A DNA stretch of 64,000 nt from Sphingobacteriaceae bacterium (lineage in GTDB: Bacteria; Bacteroidota; Bacteroidia; Sphingobacteriales; Sphingobacteriaceae). The stretch covers positions 992,001 through 1,056,000 of the forward strand of contig CAHJWG010000001.1 of NCBI GenBank assembly GCA_903642215.1. The letters are read 5' to 3'. Below, one piece after another: positions 28,433 through 37,625 of this stretch (positions are counted from its first letter, which is position 1; each line of letters starts with the position of its first letter). Under the pieces are notes generated by a model that saw nothing but the letters and a program-made list of their open reading frames with translations, did not search any database and was not told the DNA's origin. A program made the translations under genes and the position numbers.

Positions 28433-30493
28433 TTAAAACTGCACCCGCGCACCGGCAAACCAATTGCGCACGGGCGCAGCATTATAATAGCGCAAACCAA
28501 CCGCATTTAAATCATTACCCAAACTGTAATGCTGATTTAACAGGTTATCAATCCCGGTAAAAATATTTAAATTTATTTTTTTGCCGAGGTTTTTATTCCA
28601 GCCGATTTTGGTTTGAATGAGATTGTAAGATTTTGCAAAAGCGGTGTTGCCATCATCCAAAGGCAAACGCGAAGTATAATTGTGCTGCAAAAAGAAGTAC
28701 AATTGATACGGAAAGTTAGCATTTAACTGGCTTACAGAAACCGTAGCCGGAACGCCCGTAAGTTTATTGCCGGAGTAATTTGCCGCCGCATTATAATAAT
28801 CCCGGAAACGGAATTTGCTTAAAGTCAAGCTATTGTTTACCGACAGGCTTCTAAAAAAATTGGTTGTATTGCTTTTAATAATCTGGAAACTGGCAGAAGT
28901 TTCTATTCCGGCCTGGTTGGTGCCGCCGGCATTAAGGTAAAAATCTGTTCCGTTATCATTTAATCTTCGCACAATGGCATTGTTTAAACGGTAATAAAAT
29001 AAGGCAGCATCCAGGTTAAGACGTTCGTTTGCGCTTTGTTTCCGCAAACCGATTTCATAATTCCAGCCTTTTTCAGCTTGTAAACTGGTGTTGATAATGT
29101 TGTTGTTGGGCCGTACTTCTGCTGTGGCCGGTGCAGAATAACCACGGCTAACGGTTGCGCGCCAGGCAAAATCCTGCGTAAGTTGATAAGATAAGGCCAG
29201 GCGCGGCATCAAAACCGGTTTAAAGCGGTTTTTGCCGTTTCCGGAAGCAACATCGGTAAAATCGTACTGATAATTATTTAAGCTCACTGCTGCTTCTGCA
29301 TGTATTTTTTTGAGTATAGTTGAAGCAAATCGTGTAAAATAAAAGCTTTGTTTGGTGAGGATATTGCTGCCAGCCTGCAACTTGCCACGATCGCCGTGGT
29401 TGTTATCATAATTATTAATATCGGATCGGGTTTGCTGCATTTCTGTTCCTAAATCCACGTTCCAGATAAAATTATCGGCTTGTTTTTGGCTGCTGCTCAG
29501 CTCAAAATAAGTGCGTAAACCGATTGTATTTTCAACCCTAACTTCTTCATTGCTAATGCCAGGATTATCAAAATTGGTGTGCATCCCGTAAACTGAAAAA
29601 ACGTGTTTCAGGTTGGGCAAATAAAAAGTTTCGTTGGAAACACCGCCAAAAAGTGTTTTGTTGTAAACGGTTGCCTGCTGCTCTGCCGCGCCTGGCAAAG
29701 TTGCTGTTGCCGGCCTTGCCGCCTGCGGGTTTTGCTGAAACTGCGCCAGCGTTAAGCCGCCGGGCGTTTGATAATCCAAATCAGAATAAAAAAATAAAGC
29801 TTTTAATTGTCCGTTGGGAGAATAAGTCCAATTATCCGATGCCTGCACAAAATTGCGTTTCAGCGCACTTTGTTGCCGGTAACCATCGGCTTGCTGCCAG
29901 CTTTGGTTGATGTTTAACCGGTTGTTTTTCAATGCTTCTTTTACGGCAACATTTTCGCGGAAGGTGCCATAAGAACCTGCTTCAAATCCAACCGAAGCCG
30001 TACTTTGCTGCTGCCTGTTGCCAAAAGGATCAATCAAAACTACGCCGTTGGAGTTCGCTCCGTACAAACTGCCGTCGGGTCCGCGTAAAATGTTGATATT
30101 TTGGATGGAATTTAAATCCAGCAAATTTAAATAAGTATTGCCGCCGGCATCCGTCAACGGAAATTCGTCCATATAAACCTTCACATTCCTCACCCCAAAA
30201 GGCGAACGCAGCAAACTGCCTCGAATAGATAAACGGTAACTGCCGGGCGAACGCTCTTCCATCCGAACGCCAGGAATGGTATTTACGGCCGGAACCAAGG
30301 AAAAACCCGGCTGTATTTGTAGTTGCTGATAGTTGATGATGCCAACCGCCGCCGGAACGGTTAGTAAGGGCTGCTGCGTTAAATATGCTTTGATCACCAC
30401 TTCCTGCAATTTTTTTACAGAATCTTTTTGTTGTGCAGCAACCAGCTGAAAAGCGAAGCAAGTTATCAGTAAAAAAGCAAATTTTTTAAACAT
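28433..30493 (-). CDS. TonB-dependent outer-membrane receptor
   Basis: 686-aa outer-membrane receptor. It has a signal peptide (residues 1-20), then a short extension KKLQEVVIKAY that resembles a TonB box. The plug domain has IPGVRMEERSPGSYRLSIRG and ILRGPDGSLYGANSNGVV. A 22-strand-type barrel ends in aromatic residues (WFAGARVQF). There is no carboxypeptidase-like N-terminal domain and no SusD partner, so it is closer to siderophore or metal receptors than SusC. The cargo is unknown. A dispersed-word variant lies inside the gene at 29931. Confidence 0.9.
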   Translation of the reverse strand: MFKKFAFLLITCFAFQLVAAQQKDSVKKLQEVVIKAYLTQQPLLTVPAAVGIINYQQLQIQPGFSLVPAVNTIPGVRMEERSPGSYRLSIRGSLLRSPFGVRNVKVYMDEFPLTDAGGNTYLNLLDLNSIQNINILRGPDGSLYGANSNGVVLIDPFGNRQQQSTASVGFEAGSYGTFRENVAVKEALKNNRLNINQSWQQADGYRQQSALKRNFVQASDNWTYSPNGQLKALFFYSDLDYQTPGGLTLAQFQQNPQAARPATATLPGAAEQQATVYNKTLFGGVSNETFYLPNLKHVFSVYGMHTNFDNPGISNEEVRVENTIGLRTYFELSSSQKQADNFIWNVDLGTEMQQTRSDINNYDNNHGDRGKLQAGSNILTKQSFYFTRFASTILKKIHAEAAVSLNNYQYDFTDVASGNGKNRFKPVLMPRLALSYQLTQDFAWRATVSRGYSAPATAEVRPNNNIINTSLQAEKGWNYEIGLRKQSANERLNLDAALFYYRLNNAIVRRLNDNGTDFYLNAGGTNQAGIETSASFQIIKSNTTNFFRSLSVNNSLTLSKFRFRDYYNAAANYSGNKLTGVPATVSVSQLNANFPYQLYFFLQHNYTSRLPLDDGNTAFAKSYNLIQTKIGWNKNLGKKINLNIFTGIDNLLNQHYSLGNDLNAVGLRYYNAAPVRNWFAGARVQF

Positions 30494-30702
30494 ATAAACT
30501 GTAAAACGATGGCTTTAACAGCAAGCCGCAATTAGTAAAACGGTAAAGATATGCTTCTTTTAAAGGGTAAAATTGTTATTAGTTTAAATTGATAATTAAA
30601 TAAATTTTTTAGTTTCCGGCTTCCGCTTCCGCCAAAGGATGATGATTTATTTCAATCAAAAAACAGGGAATATAGTTTAATACGAAAATTGAACAGCCTG
30701 AA

Positions 30703-31764
30703 ATGGAAATTTACAAATGCGCACATTGCAGCCAGATTATATATTTTGAAAACGGTAGCTGTGTGCATTGCGGTTATCCGTTGGGTTTTGATGCTGAAAA
30801 CCTGAAACTCCGGCCTGTTGTTGCTTTCGAAAACGAAACTTATACTGTTTATGATCAGCCTGAACCAACTTATCGCTACTGCTTAAACCACGGTTACGGC
30901 GTTTGCAACTGGTTGGTAAGAGCTGACAGCCCGACGCCTTTTTGCCAGGCTTGCGATTTAAATAGTACGATCCCGAATTTAAGCGAATCGGAAGCGATTA
31001 GCCAGTGGATGGTGATCGAAAATGCAAAACATCGTTTGGTTTACAGTTTGCTAAAAATGAAGCTTCCTTTAAGGAGTAAAAAAACTGATCCTGAAAAAGG
31101 GTTAATGTTCGATTTTTTGGCTGATTTAAAAGGAAAACCCCGTGTTTTAACCGGGCATGACAATGGTTTGATTACGCTGAATATTATAGAGGCTGACGAT
31201 GTGGAGCGGGAGAAATCCCGTAAAAATATGAAAGAGCCGTACCGGACTTTGATTGGGCATTTCCGACATGAAGTTGGCCATTATTATTGGGACAGGCTGA
31301 TTGACAACTCCGCTTATTTAGAAGAATTTAGAAAGTTGTTTGGGGATGACCGCGAAGATTATGGCGAAGCTTTGCAAAAGTATTATAAACACGGTACCCC
31401 GGCGGATTGGAACCGGCATTTCATCAGCACGTATGCAAGTTCACATCCCTGGGAAGATTGGGCCGAAACCTGGGCGCACTATTTGCATATTATGGATACG
31501 CTGCAAACCGGTTTTGCTTTTGGTTTAAGCCTGCACCCGCAAATTGCCAAACCGGAAGATTATTTGGATGCAGATATGCGGCAGGATCCTTACGAAATTA
31601 AAGATTTTGGCCGGATCATATCTACCTGGCTACCCATGAGTTTTGCCATGAACAGCATCAACCGCAGCATGGGCCACACCGATTTATATCCGTTTGTAAT
31701 AACTCCGGAAGTAATGGAGAAGTTAAGCTTTATACACCGGGTTTGTTATGAGAGTAGGGTTTGA
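30703..31764 (+). CDS. Zinc-ribbon putative metallopeptidase (PF10005-like)
   Basis: 353-aa cytoplasmic protein. The N terminus has zinc-ribbon pairs CAHC and CVHCGYPLGF, then CNWLV with FCQACDLN. The central motif HEVGHYYWDRL is an HExxH metallopeptidase site. Downstream come HPWEDWAETWAHYLHIMDTL, containing a likely third zinc ligand, and FGLSLHP. It matches the widespread family of zinc-binding metallopeptidases found in many bacteria; substrate unknown. It is a single gene followed by a C39 peptidase remnant. Confidence 0.87.
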   Translation: MEIYKCAHCSQIIYFENGSCVHCGYPLGFDAENLKLRPVVAFENETYTVYDQPEPTYRYCLNHGYGVCNWLVRADSPTPFCQACDLNSTIPNLSESEAISQWMVIENAKHRLVYSLLKMKLPLRSKKTDPEKGLMFDFLADLKGKPRVLTGHDNGLITLNIIEADDVEREKSRKNMKEPYRTLIGHFRHEVGHYYWDRLIDNSAYLEEFRKLFGDDREDYGEALQKYYKHGTPADWNRHFISTYASSHPWEDWAETWAHYLHIMDTLQTGFAFGLSLHPQIAKPEDYLDADMRQDPYEIKDFGRIISTWLPMSFAMNSINRSMGHTDLYPFVITPEVMEKLSFIHRVCYESRV

Positions 31765-31792
31765 TGATTTTATGGTGATAACCGGCTAATTG

Positions 31793-32149
31793 ATGAATAA
31801 CTTTTCTCTCTTTAAACAGCCCGATCAAATAGACTGCGGCTCTACTTGCTTACATACAATTACAAAGCATTGTCAACGTAACTACAAAACATAAACTCTG
31901 CTACAATTTTGTAAAATCAAGAAATAAGATGTTTCATTATTAGTGATGCTGCTGAAAATAGGCTTTCGTTTTTTGGGGGTAAAATTGGGTTTAGACGATT
32001 TAAAAGAAGCAGAACTGCCTTTTATTTTACAGTGGCGGCAAAACCATTTTGTGGTTTTGTACAAAATTATCTCAATAGTTTTAAACTGCACTGCTAACAC
32101 AGTTGATGGTAAACCTTCTTACACAAATAAAAAGTCTTGTTTACTTTAG
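31793..32149 (+). pseudogene. Decayed C39 peptidase domain (bacteriocin ABC-exporter N terminus)
   Basis: The first 33 codons read FSLFKQPDQIDCGSTCLHTI, the catalytic-Cys segment of C39 peptidases, then stop at TAA (31892). A second stop follows. In the same frame, from about 31950, the protein reads GFRFLGVKLGLDDLKEAELP and FILQWRQNHFVVLYKI, the catalytic-His segment. In between, ISDAAEN appears in another frame, showing compensating indels. The normal DPAxG part and the ABC transporter are missing. This is a truncated, multiply mutated remnant of a double-glycine-leader peptidase/exporter. Confidence 0.8.
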
Positions 32150-32166
32150 GCAAAAAAAATCAAATA

Positions 32167-32203
32167 AAAAGAAGCATTTGTAATTATTACAAATGCTTCT
32201 TTT
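32167..32203. terminator. Bidirectional hairpin terminator (inverted pair of the dispersed word)
   Basis: AAAAGAAGCATTTGTAAT (32167-32184) is the exact reverse complement of 32186-32203 around a single T. Both flanks are A/T tracts, so it can terminate from either side. It sits between the C39 remnant and the pgi stop. Both arms contain the AAAAGAAGCAT word; the right arm extends to AATGCTTCTTTTATC. Confidence 0.85.
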
Positions 32204-32217
32204 ATCACCTAAAATTC

Positions 32218-33864
32218 TTACCGCCAATCTTTATATTGATTAATCAAACCATTGGTGGAAGAATCATGATCAAAAACTTGTTCTTCGCCTTTTAATTCTT
32301 TCTGGATTTTTACGGCGAGTTGTTTGCCTAATTCAACGCCCCATTGGTCAAAACTGAAAATGTTCCAGATAATGCCTTGTACAAATATTTTATGTTCGTA
32401 AAAAGCAATCAGGCTGCCTAAAGAGCGCGGCGTAATCTTTTTAAGCAGAATAGAATTGGTTGGCCGGTTGCCTTCAAAAACTTTAAAAGGAGTTAGTTTC
32501 TCTATTTCTTCGTCTGATTTGCCGGCGGATTTTAACTCCTCTTTTACATCTTCTTCGGTTTTACCATTCATTAAAGCTTCGGTTTGGGCGAAGAAATTAG
32601 ATAGTAAAATCGGATGATGATCGCCGGTTGGATTATGGCTTTGTGCCGGCGCGATAAAATCACAAGGAATAATTTTGGTTCCCTGATGGATTAACTGGTA
32701 AAAAGCATGTTGGCCGTTTGTGCCTGGTTCGCCCCAGATAATCGGCCCGGTTGAGTAATCTACCAAATTGCCGTTGCGGTCAACGTGTTTGCCGTTACTC
32801 TCCATATCGCCTTGCTGGAAATATGCTGCAAAACGGTGTAGGTATTGGTCATAAGGTAAAATAGCTTCCGTTTCAGAACCGAAAAAATTATTGTACCAAA
32901 TGCCAAGCAATGCTAAAGTAACCGAAATATTCTGCTCAAATTCCGTGGTTTTAAAATGCTCGTCGGCAGCGTTTGCGCCGGTTAGCAATTCTTTAAAATT
33001 ATCAAAACCAATACTTAAAGCGATGGACAAACCGATGGCACTCCAAAGCGAATACCGGCCACCAACCCAATCCCAAAACACAAACATATTTTTGGTATCG
33101 ATACCGAAAGCTTCCACCGCTTTACTATTGGTAGAAAGTGCCGCAAAATGCTTGGCCACATCTTCATCTTTTCCGCCGCCTTTAATAAACCAATCGCGTG
33201 CGGTGTGTGCATTCGTCATGGTTTCCTGTGTGGTAAAAGTTTTGGAAGCCACTAAAAATAAAGTAGTTGCAGGGTTTAAACCTTTTAAGGTTTCTTCAAT
33301 ATGCGTTCCGTCAACATTAGAAACAAAATGCAAGTTTAAGCGTGTTTTATAGGATTTTAAGGCTTCGGTAACCATCACCGGACCCAAATCAGAACCGCCG
33401 ATACCGATGTTTACCACATCTGTAATTTCATCGCCTTTGTAACCTTTCCACTCGCCGGAAATGATGGCGTTAGAGAAAGTTTCCATCTGCTGCAAAACCT
33501 TGTTCACTTCTTCGGTTACATTTTCTCCGTCAACCGTTAATGGTTTGTTGGTTACGTTTCTTAACGCGGTATGCAATACGGCACGACCTTCGGTTTCGTT
33601 AATTTTCTCGCCGGAAAACATGGCTTCAATTGCTTCTTTTAACTTGCATTCTTTAGCGAGTTGGATTAAAAGTGCCATCGCTTTATCGTCAACCCGGTTT
33701 TTTGAAAAATCAAACAAAATATCTTCAAAAGTGATCGACATTTTTTTAAACCGATCCGGATCATTTTTAAACAAATCCTTCATTTCGAGTTCGGCAACAG
33801 TTGGAAAATAATCGGATAAATAGCGAAACGCTTCTGTTTCTGTAAAATTTATTTTTGGTAACAT
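32218..33864 (-). CDS. pgi: Glucose-6-phosphate isomerase
   Basis: 548-aa cytoplasmic glycolytic enzyme interconverting glucose 6-phosphate and fructose 6-phosphate. Signature blocks: [51 protein letters not shown] (all near the sugar-phosphate site), [15 protein letters not shown] and [19 protein letters not shown]. The C-terminal [10 protein letters not shown] is present. Length is normal. It is a single gene between terminators, convergent with the C39 remnant. Confidence 0.97.
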   Translation of the reverse strand: MLPKINFTETEAFRYLSDYFPTVAELEMKDLFKNDPDRFKKMSITFEDILFDFSKNRVDDKAMALLIQLAKECKLKEAIEAMFSGEKINETEGRAVLHTALRNVTNKPLTVDGENVTEEVNKVLQQMETFSNAIISGEWKGYKGDEITDVVNIGIGGSDLGPVMVTEALKSYKTRLNLHFVSNVDGTHIEETLKGLNPATTLFLVASKTFTTQETMTNAHTARDWFIKGGGKDEDVAKHFAALSTNSKAVEAFGIDTKNMFVFWDWVGGRYSLWSAIGLSIALSIGFDNFKELLTGANAADEHFKTTEFEQNISVTLALLGIWYNNFFGSETEAILPYDQYLHRFAAYFQQGDMESNGKHVDRNGNLVDYSTGPIIWGEPGTNGQHAFYQLIHQGTKIIPCDFIAPAQSHNPTGDHHPILLSNFFAQTEALMNGKTEEDVKEELKSAGKSDEEIEKLTPFKVFEGNRPTNSILLKKITPRSLGSLIAFYEHKIFVQGIIWNIFSFDQWGVELGKQLAVKIQKELKGEEQVFDHDSSTNGLINQYKDWR

Positions 33865-33882
33865 GATTTGGTTTTTTTAGTT

Positions 33883-33890
33883 CAAAATTA
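33883..33890 (-). promoter_or_regulatory. Putative pgi promoter -7 element
   Basis: CAAAATTA on the plus strand is TAATTTTG on the coding strand, fitting TAnnTTTG, 19 nt before the pgi ATG. No clear -33 TTTG was found. Confidence 0.35.
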
Positions 33891-33975
33891 TCATATTAAA
33901 ATTGATCAGATGCTTAATTGTTCTGAATAGTTTTGATACTGATTTTTAGGTGATATAAAGAAGCATCATACTAAA

Positions 33976-34015
33976 GCCTCACCCTAAATTCCTCTTCTTT
34001 GGGAGAGGGCGAGAC
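33976..34015. repeat. Stem-loop intergenic repeat
   Basis: CTCACCC (33978-33984) pairs with GGGCGAG (34007-34013) with one G-U-type mismatch. Inside, CCTCTTC pairs with GGAGAGG around TTTG. It resembles CCTCACCC...GAGAGGG-type repeats I recall from many bacterial genomes. It lies between the divergent pgi and prfB genes. Confidence 0.5.
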
Positions 34016-34082
34016 CTTTGTTGCTGTTTTTATCAACTTAAAATCGCTTTCCTGCAGATATCTTTCACCTAAATCAATTTTC

Positions 34083-34090
34083 TATATTTG
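34083..34090 (+). promoter_or_regulatory. Putative prfB promoter -7 element, almost touching the ATG
   Basis: TATATTTG fits TAnnTTTG and ends 4 nt before the prfB ATG (34095). If used, the mRNA would be leaderless or nearly so. Confidence 0.4.
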
Positions 34091-34094
34091 CGGC

Positions 34095-35184
34095 ATGACA
34101 AAAGAACAAGTTCAAGACTTGAGGGATCGCGTAACTTCCCTGAGGAGGCATCTTTGACGTCGATACGAAATTATATCGCTTAAAGGAAGAAGAAGATTTG
34201 ACACTGGCACCCGATTTTTGGGACGATTCTAAAAAAGCCGAAAAAGTGCTGGCTTCCATGAAAGGTAAAAAAACCTGGACGGATGCGTTTAAAGCTGTAG
34301 AAACTTCGGTGGAAGATACGCTGGTGATGCAGGAAATGAACCAATCCGGCGATGCAACCGATGAAGAAGCTGCCGAACAATACAGCCTCACCCTAAAACA
34401 ACTCGAAGATTTAGAGTTTAAAAACATGCTTTCTGCGGATGAAGATCAGCTGAACGCGGTTTTACAAATTACAGCCGGCGCAGGCGGAACTGAAAGTTGC
34501 GATTGGGCCAGTATGCTGATGCGGATGTACACGATGTGGGCGCAAAAACACGGCTATAAAGTTAGCGAACAGGATTTTCAGGAAGGTGAAGTTGCCGGCG
34601 TAAAAACCGTAACGCTGCAAATTGAAGGCGATTTTGCGTATGGTTATTTAAAAGGCGAAAACGGTGTGCATCGTTTGGTGCGCATTTCTCCGTTTGATAG
34701 CAATGCCAAGCGACATACTTCTTTTGCATCGGTTTATGTGTATCCGCTGGTAGATGATACGATTGAAATTGAGGTAAATCCGGCAGATATTGAGTTTGAA
34801 ACTTTCCGTTCTGGCGGTGCCGGCGGTCAGAATGTGAACAAGGTAGAAACGGCGGTTCGGTTGTATCACAAACCTTCGGGCATCATCATTAAAAACCAGG
34901 AATCGCGTTCGCAATTGCAGAATAAGGAAAATGCGATTCGTTTGCTAAAATCGCAATTATACGAAGCGGAGTTGCGCAAACGAATGGAAATCAGCAACGC
35001 CATTGAAGGTGCAAAAATGAAAATTGAATGGGGTTCGCAAATCCGGAATTACGTTTTGCATCCATATAAATTGGTAAAAGATGTGCGGACGAGTTACGAA
35101 ACTTCCAACGCACAAGGCGTTTTAGATGGCGATTTGGATGAGTTTCTGAAAGCGTTTTTGATGGAGTTTGGCGGGAATAATTAA
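34095..35184 (+). CDS. prfB: Peptide chain release factor 2, with programmed +1 frameshift
   Basis: RF2 releases completed proteins at UGA and UAA. The first 20 codons start at ATG 34095 and run to CTT at 34152-34154, then in-frame TGA at 34155-34157. Skipping T34155 continues at GAC 34156 into a 342-codon frame, total about 362 aa. AGGAGG lies 3 nt before CTT: the classic RF2 autoregulatory site (AGG AGG CAT CTT TGA C). The GGQ catalytic motif is in [17 protein letters not shown] and the SPF stop-reading motif in VRISPFDSN. This is not a pseudogene. Confidence 0.96.
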
Positions 35185-35192
35185 AATTATAT

Positions 35193-35238
35193 AATGCTGT
35201 TTTTATCAACCTAAATTTAGGTCGAAAAAAACAGCATT
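35193..35238 (+). terminator. Nested hairpin terminator after prfB
   Basis: AATGCTGTTTTT (35193-35204) pairs with AAAAACAGCATT (35227-35238). Inside is a second palindrome, ACCTAAATTTAGGT (35209-35222). The outer arms are an inverted pair of the sister word (AATGCTGTTTTTATC). It starts 9 nt after the prfB stop. Confidence 0.8.
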
Positions 35239-35314
35239 AGTATTATAAATCAGAATATGGATATATACTGAATTTTGGTGGGAATACTAAGGAGGAATTG
35301 AAAGGCTATAGGAA

Positions 35315-36376
35315 TTAAGCAGGATATTTCTTTCTAAGATGTTTCAATATCTCTGGGAAAAAATCAGCGAAGTTTTTGTACTTGTTTGTGTTGATGTAAT
35401 TATCGGTTATAAAAGCTGTTAAGTCTTCTACATAAATAAAATCATTTGCTGTTTCGCGGGCCATTTGGTGTTTAAACTGGCGTTCAGTACGGTACTTTTT
35501 ATATAAGGCCGATACAATTGAGCGTACCATGTTTTCATTTAAACAATAAGTCCAATTGCTAATATTATTTCTTTGCATGCCTTCGTCATCCTTGTTAAAT
35601 AGGTAATTTAAAGCATCTATTTCTTTAGTATATTTTTTAAAAAGGCTTTCTATATAAACATGACTTCCTTCATGCCAAACCAAATTATCAAAGTTTTTAA
35701 ATTCAAATATCGGATCGGCATCTTTTGAACCATCTATTTTAAAGTACCCAGTATTATAAACTACCCAGTCGGAATATTGCGGATTTAATGTTTTGGTCAT
35801 TATTGCATGTGATCCCCAACTATTTAACGGATCAATGCAAATAAACCAGCGCACATCCGAATCGTATTTATAAAAATCCTTTAACTTCTCTATTAATCTG
35901 CCCGAATCAACATTGGCTTTTAAATCATTGCTCCATTTATTATAACGGCTTTGGTGTTTTTGATAGAATTCCCAAAAGTGTGTATCGTTAAAAAAATCCT
36001 TACAAAGTTTTAGATATTCCAGCACATTTTCTTTACCATAATATTTATACCAGCTTAAATCTATCGGCTCATAGATTTTAATATTAGGGAAATCACTCAT
36101 GCACCAACCTAATTCTACCAAATCAGAATATGTTTTATCAAATGAAATTACTTTTTTTACTGCCGGATGATCCTTATACTTCCCAAAATATTCAATTACC
36201 TCTTTGCTATAAGCCGATGGATTTGGCTGTGGATATTTATCAGCCAATATTTGGATGATAGTAAAAAGTTCAATACCGGGATGAACAGTTACTTTAAGTT
36301 TCTCTTGTGTTTTTCCCTGGCCAATTCCAATAAGCGGAAACAATATGGTTACATAAATCAATAATAATTTTTTCAT
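35315..36376 (-). CDS. DUF4932-like secreted protein with HExxH motif
   Basis: 353-aa exported protein with a signal peptide (residues 1-20, MKKLLLIYVTILFPLIGIGQ). The central motif VWHEGSHVYIESLF is HExxH, the zinc ligand signature of metallopeptidases. Flanking text (FEFKNFDNLVWHEGSH and later WTYCLNENMVRSIVSAL) fits the Bacteroidota DUF4932 family, which I identify from memory. Predicted as a periplasmic or secreted zinc hydrolase; activity untested. It is AT-rich, like the LytS/LytTR genes next to it, with which it is divergent. Confidence 0.72.
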   Translation of the reverse strand: MKKLLLIYVTILFPLIGIGQGKTQEKLKVTVHPGIELFTIIQILADKYPQPNPSAYSKEVIEYFGKYKDHPAVKKVISFDKTYSDLVELGWCMSDFPNIKIYEPIDLSWYKYYGKENVLEYLKLCKDFFNDTHFWEFYQKHQSRYNKWSNDLKANVDSGRLIEKLKDFYKYDSDVRWFICIDPLNSWGSHAIMTKTLNPQYSDWVVYNTGYFKIDGSKDADPIFEFKNFDNLVWHEGSHVYIESLFKKYTKEIDALNYLFNKDDEGMQRNNISNWTYCLNENMVRSIVSALYKKYRTERQFKHQMARETANDFIYVEDLTAFITDNYINTNKYKNFADFFPEILKHLRKKYPA

Positions 36377-36566
36377 TGCGATTTAGTTTAATCACAAAAA
36401 TGTAGTAGGAAGTTTACATTGAAAAAAGTGATTGACAAACACTGTAATTTTATTGATGAATAGTTATAAGTGATTTAAAGCATCAATTCAGCCTTTTCGT
36501 CATCAAAATTTGCCAGTTCATATACAAGTTATCTTTAATACAAGAAACCTATATTATATTTAGCTG

Positions 36567-37625
36567 ATGAAGCGGAAATATATTATCCTTTTGCATGTTG
36601 CTTTTTGGGGTTTGTTGATACTAAATCACACTTTTGCTCTTTTTAATGATAATACCTATTATTCCTTTAAAGATCAACCTAAAACCTTCTCATTATTCAT
36701 AAAGTATTTCTTCTGTGAAACAGGCTTTAGCAGCATTACTGCACTTTGTTTTTACAGTAATTACCTATTTGTTGCACCAGCATTATTTGTAAAAAGGAAT
36801 TATTTAAAAGCTGCTTTATTTGTTGTATTAATTTTAGTAGCGTTGATGTGCTGGCGCTATATAGTTGAATTTTGGTTTTTTAAACCCGTATTAGGTTTTG
36901 ATAATTATAAGGGTAACTCCATTACAGCTGAGTTCTACATCACTAACATATTTTACTATTATTTTCCGGTATATTTCCTTTACGGCATTATGTATTTTTT
37001 TGTCGAAAGCTGGTATCAAAATAAGCAGCAGCAACAGGAGCTTGAAAAAGAGCAGGCAACTGCCGAATTAAGTTTCCTTCGTTCACAAATCAATCCACAT
37101 TTTTTATTTAACAGCATTAATGATATTTATTCATTAACTTATCAGCACTCAGAACTGGCACCTATTGCTTTGTTAAAGCTTTCGGAAATTTTACGATACA
37201 TGTTACGGGAAAGTAAGGATGAATTTATGCTATTACAAAGCGAAATAAAATACTTGGAAAACGTAATCGAGCTACAACGTATCAGTGCTAAAGGAAATGC
37301 TTACATTAAATTTTATACTGAAGGATACGTTGGTAATCAAAAAATTGCCACATTGCTTTTTGTCGCTTTTACCGAAAATGCTTTTAAACATGGTGTATTG
37401 AACGACCCAAATGAACCTGTAAAAATAAGCTTGCAAGCTACCGGAAACAATATTCAGTTTACAATTCAGAACAAAAAGAACTGTGATCAAAAGGATAAAA
37501 CAGGAGGTATTGGTTTGAACAATGTACGTCGGCGTTTATTACTAATTTATCCGAATAAACACAGTTTAGTGATTACAGATGAAGATAATTTTTATTCGGT
37601 GAACTTAACATTGCAATCAACATGA
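36567..37625 (+). CDS. LytS-type sensor histidine kinase
   Basis: 352-aa membrane sensor with four N-terminal transmembrane segments (residues about 5-150). A helical linker (QNKQQQQELEKEQATAELSF) leads to the His_kinase domain with FLRSQINPHFLFNSINDIYS, whose His is the phosphorylation site. The ATPase part ends GGIGLNNVRRRL. It overlaps the response-regulator gene by 4 nt (ATGA), a standard two-component pair. The signal is unknown. Confidence 0.92.
   Translation: MKRKYIILLHVAFWGLLILNHTFALFNDNTYYSFKDQPKTFSLFIKYFFCETGFSSITALCFYSNYLFVAPALFVKRNYLKAALFVVLILVALMCWRYIVEFWFFKPVLGFDNYKGNSITAEFYITNIFYYYFPVYFLYGIMYFFVESWYQNKQQQQELEKEQATAELSFLRSQINPHFLFNSINDIYSLTYQHSELAPIALLKLSEILRYMLRESKDEFMLLQSEIKYLENVIELQRISAKGNAYIKFYTEGYVGNQKIATLLFVAFTENAFKHGVLNDPNEPVKISLQATGNNIQFTIQNKKNCDQKDKTGGIGLNNVRRRLLLIYPNKHSLVITDEDNFYSVNLTLQST

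Noticed and set aside
31882-32100. Minus-strand 72-aa frame near the C39 remnant
   Set aside because: It is antisense to recognisable C39 peptidase sequence and has no features of its own.
34095-34160. prfB as a broken gene because of the in-frame TGA
   Set aside because: CTT TGA C preceded by AGGAGG is the conserved programmed frameshift site; the rest of RF2 is intact.
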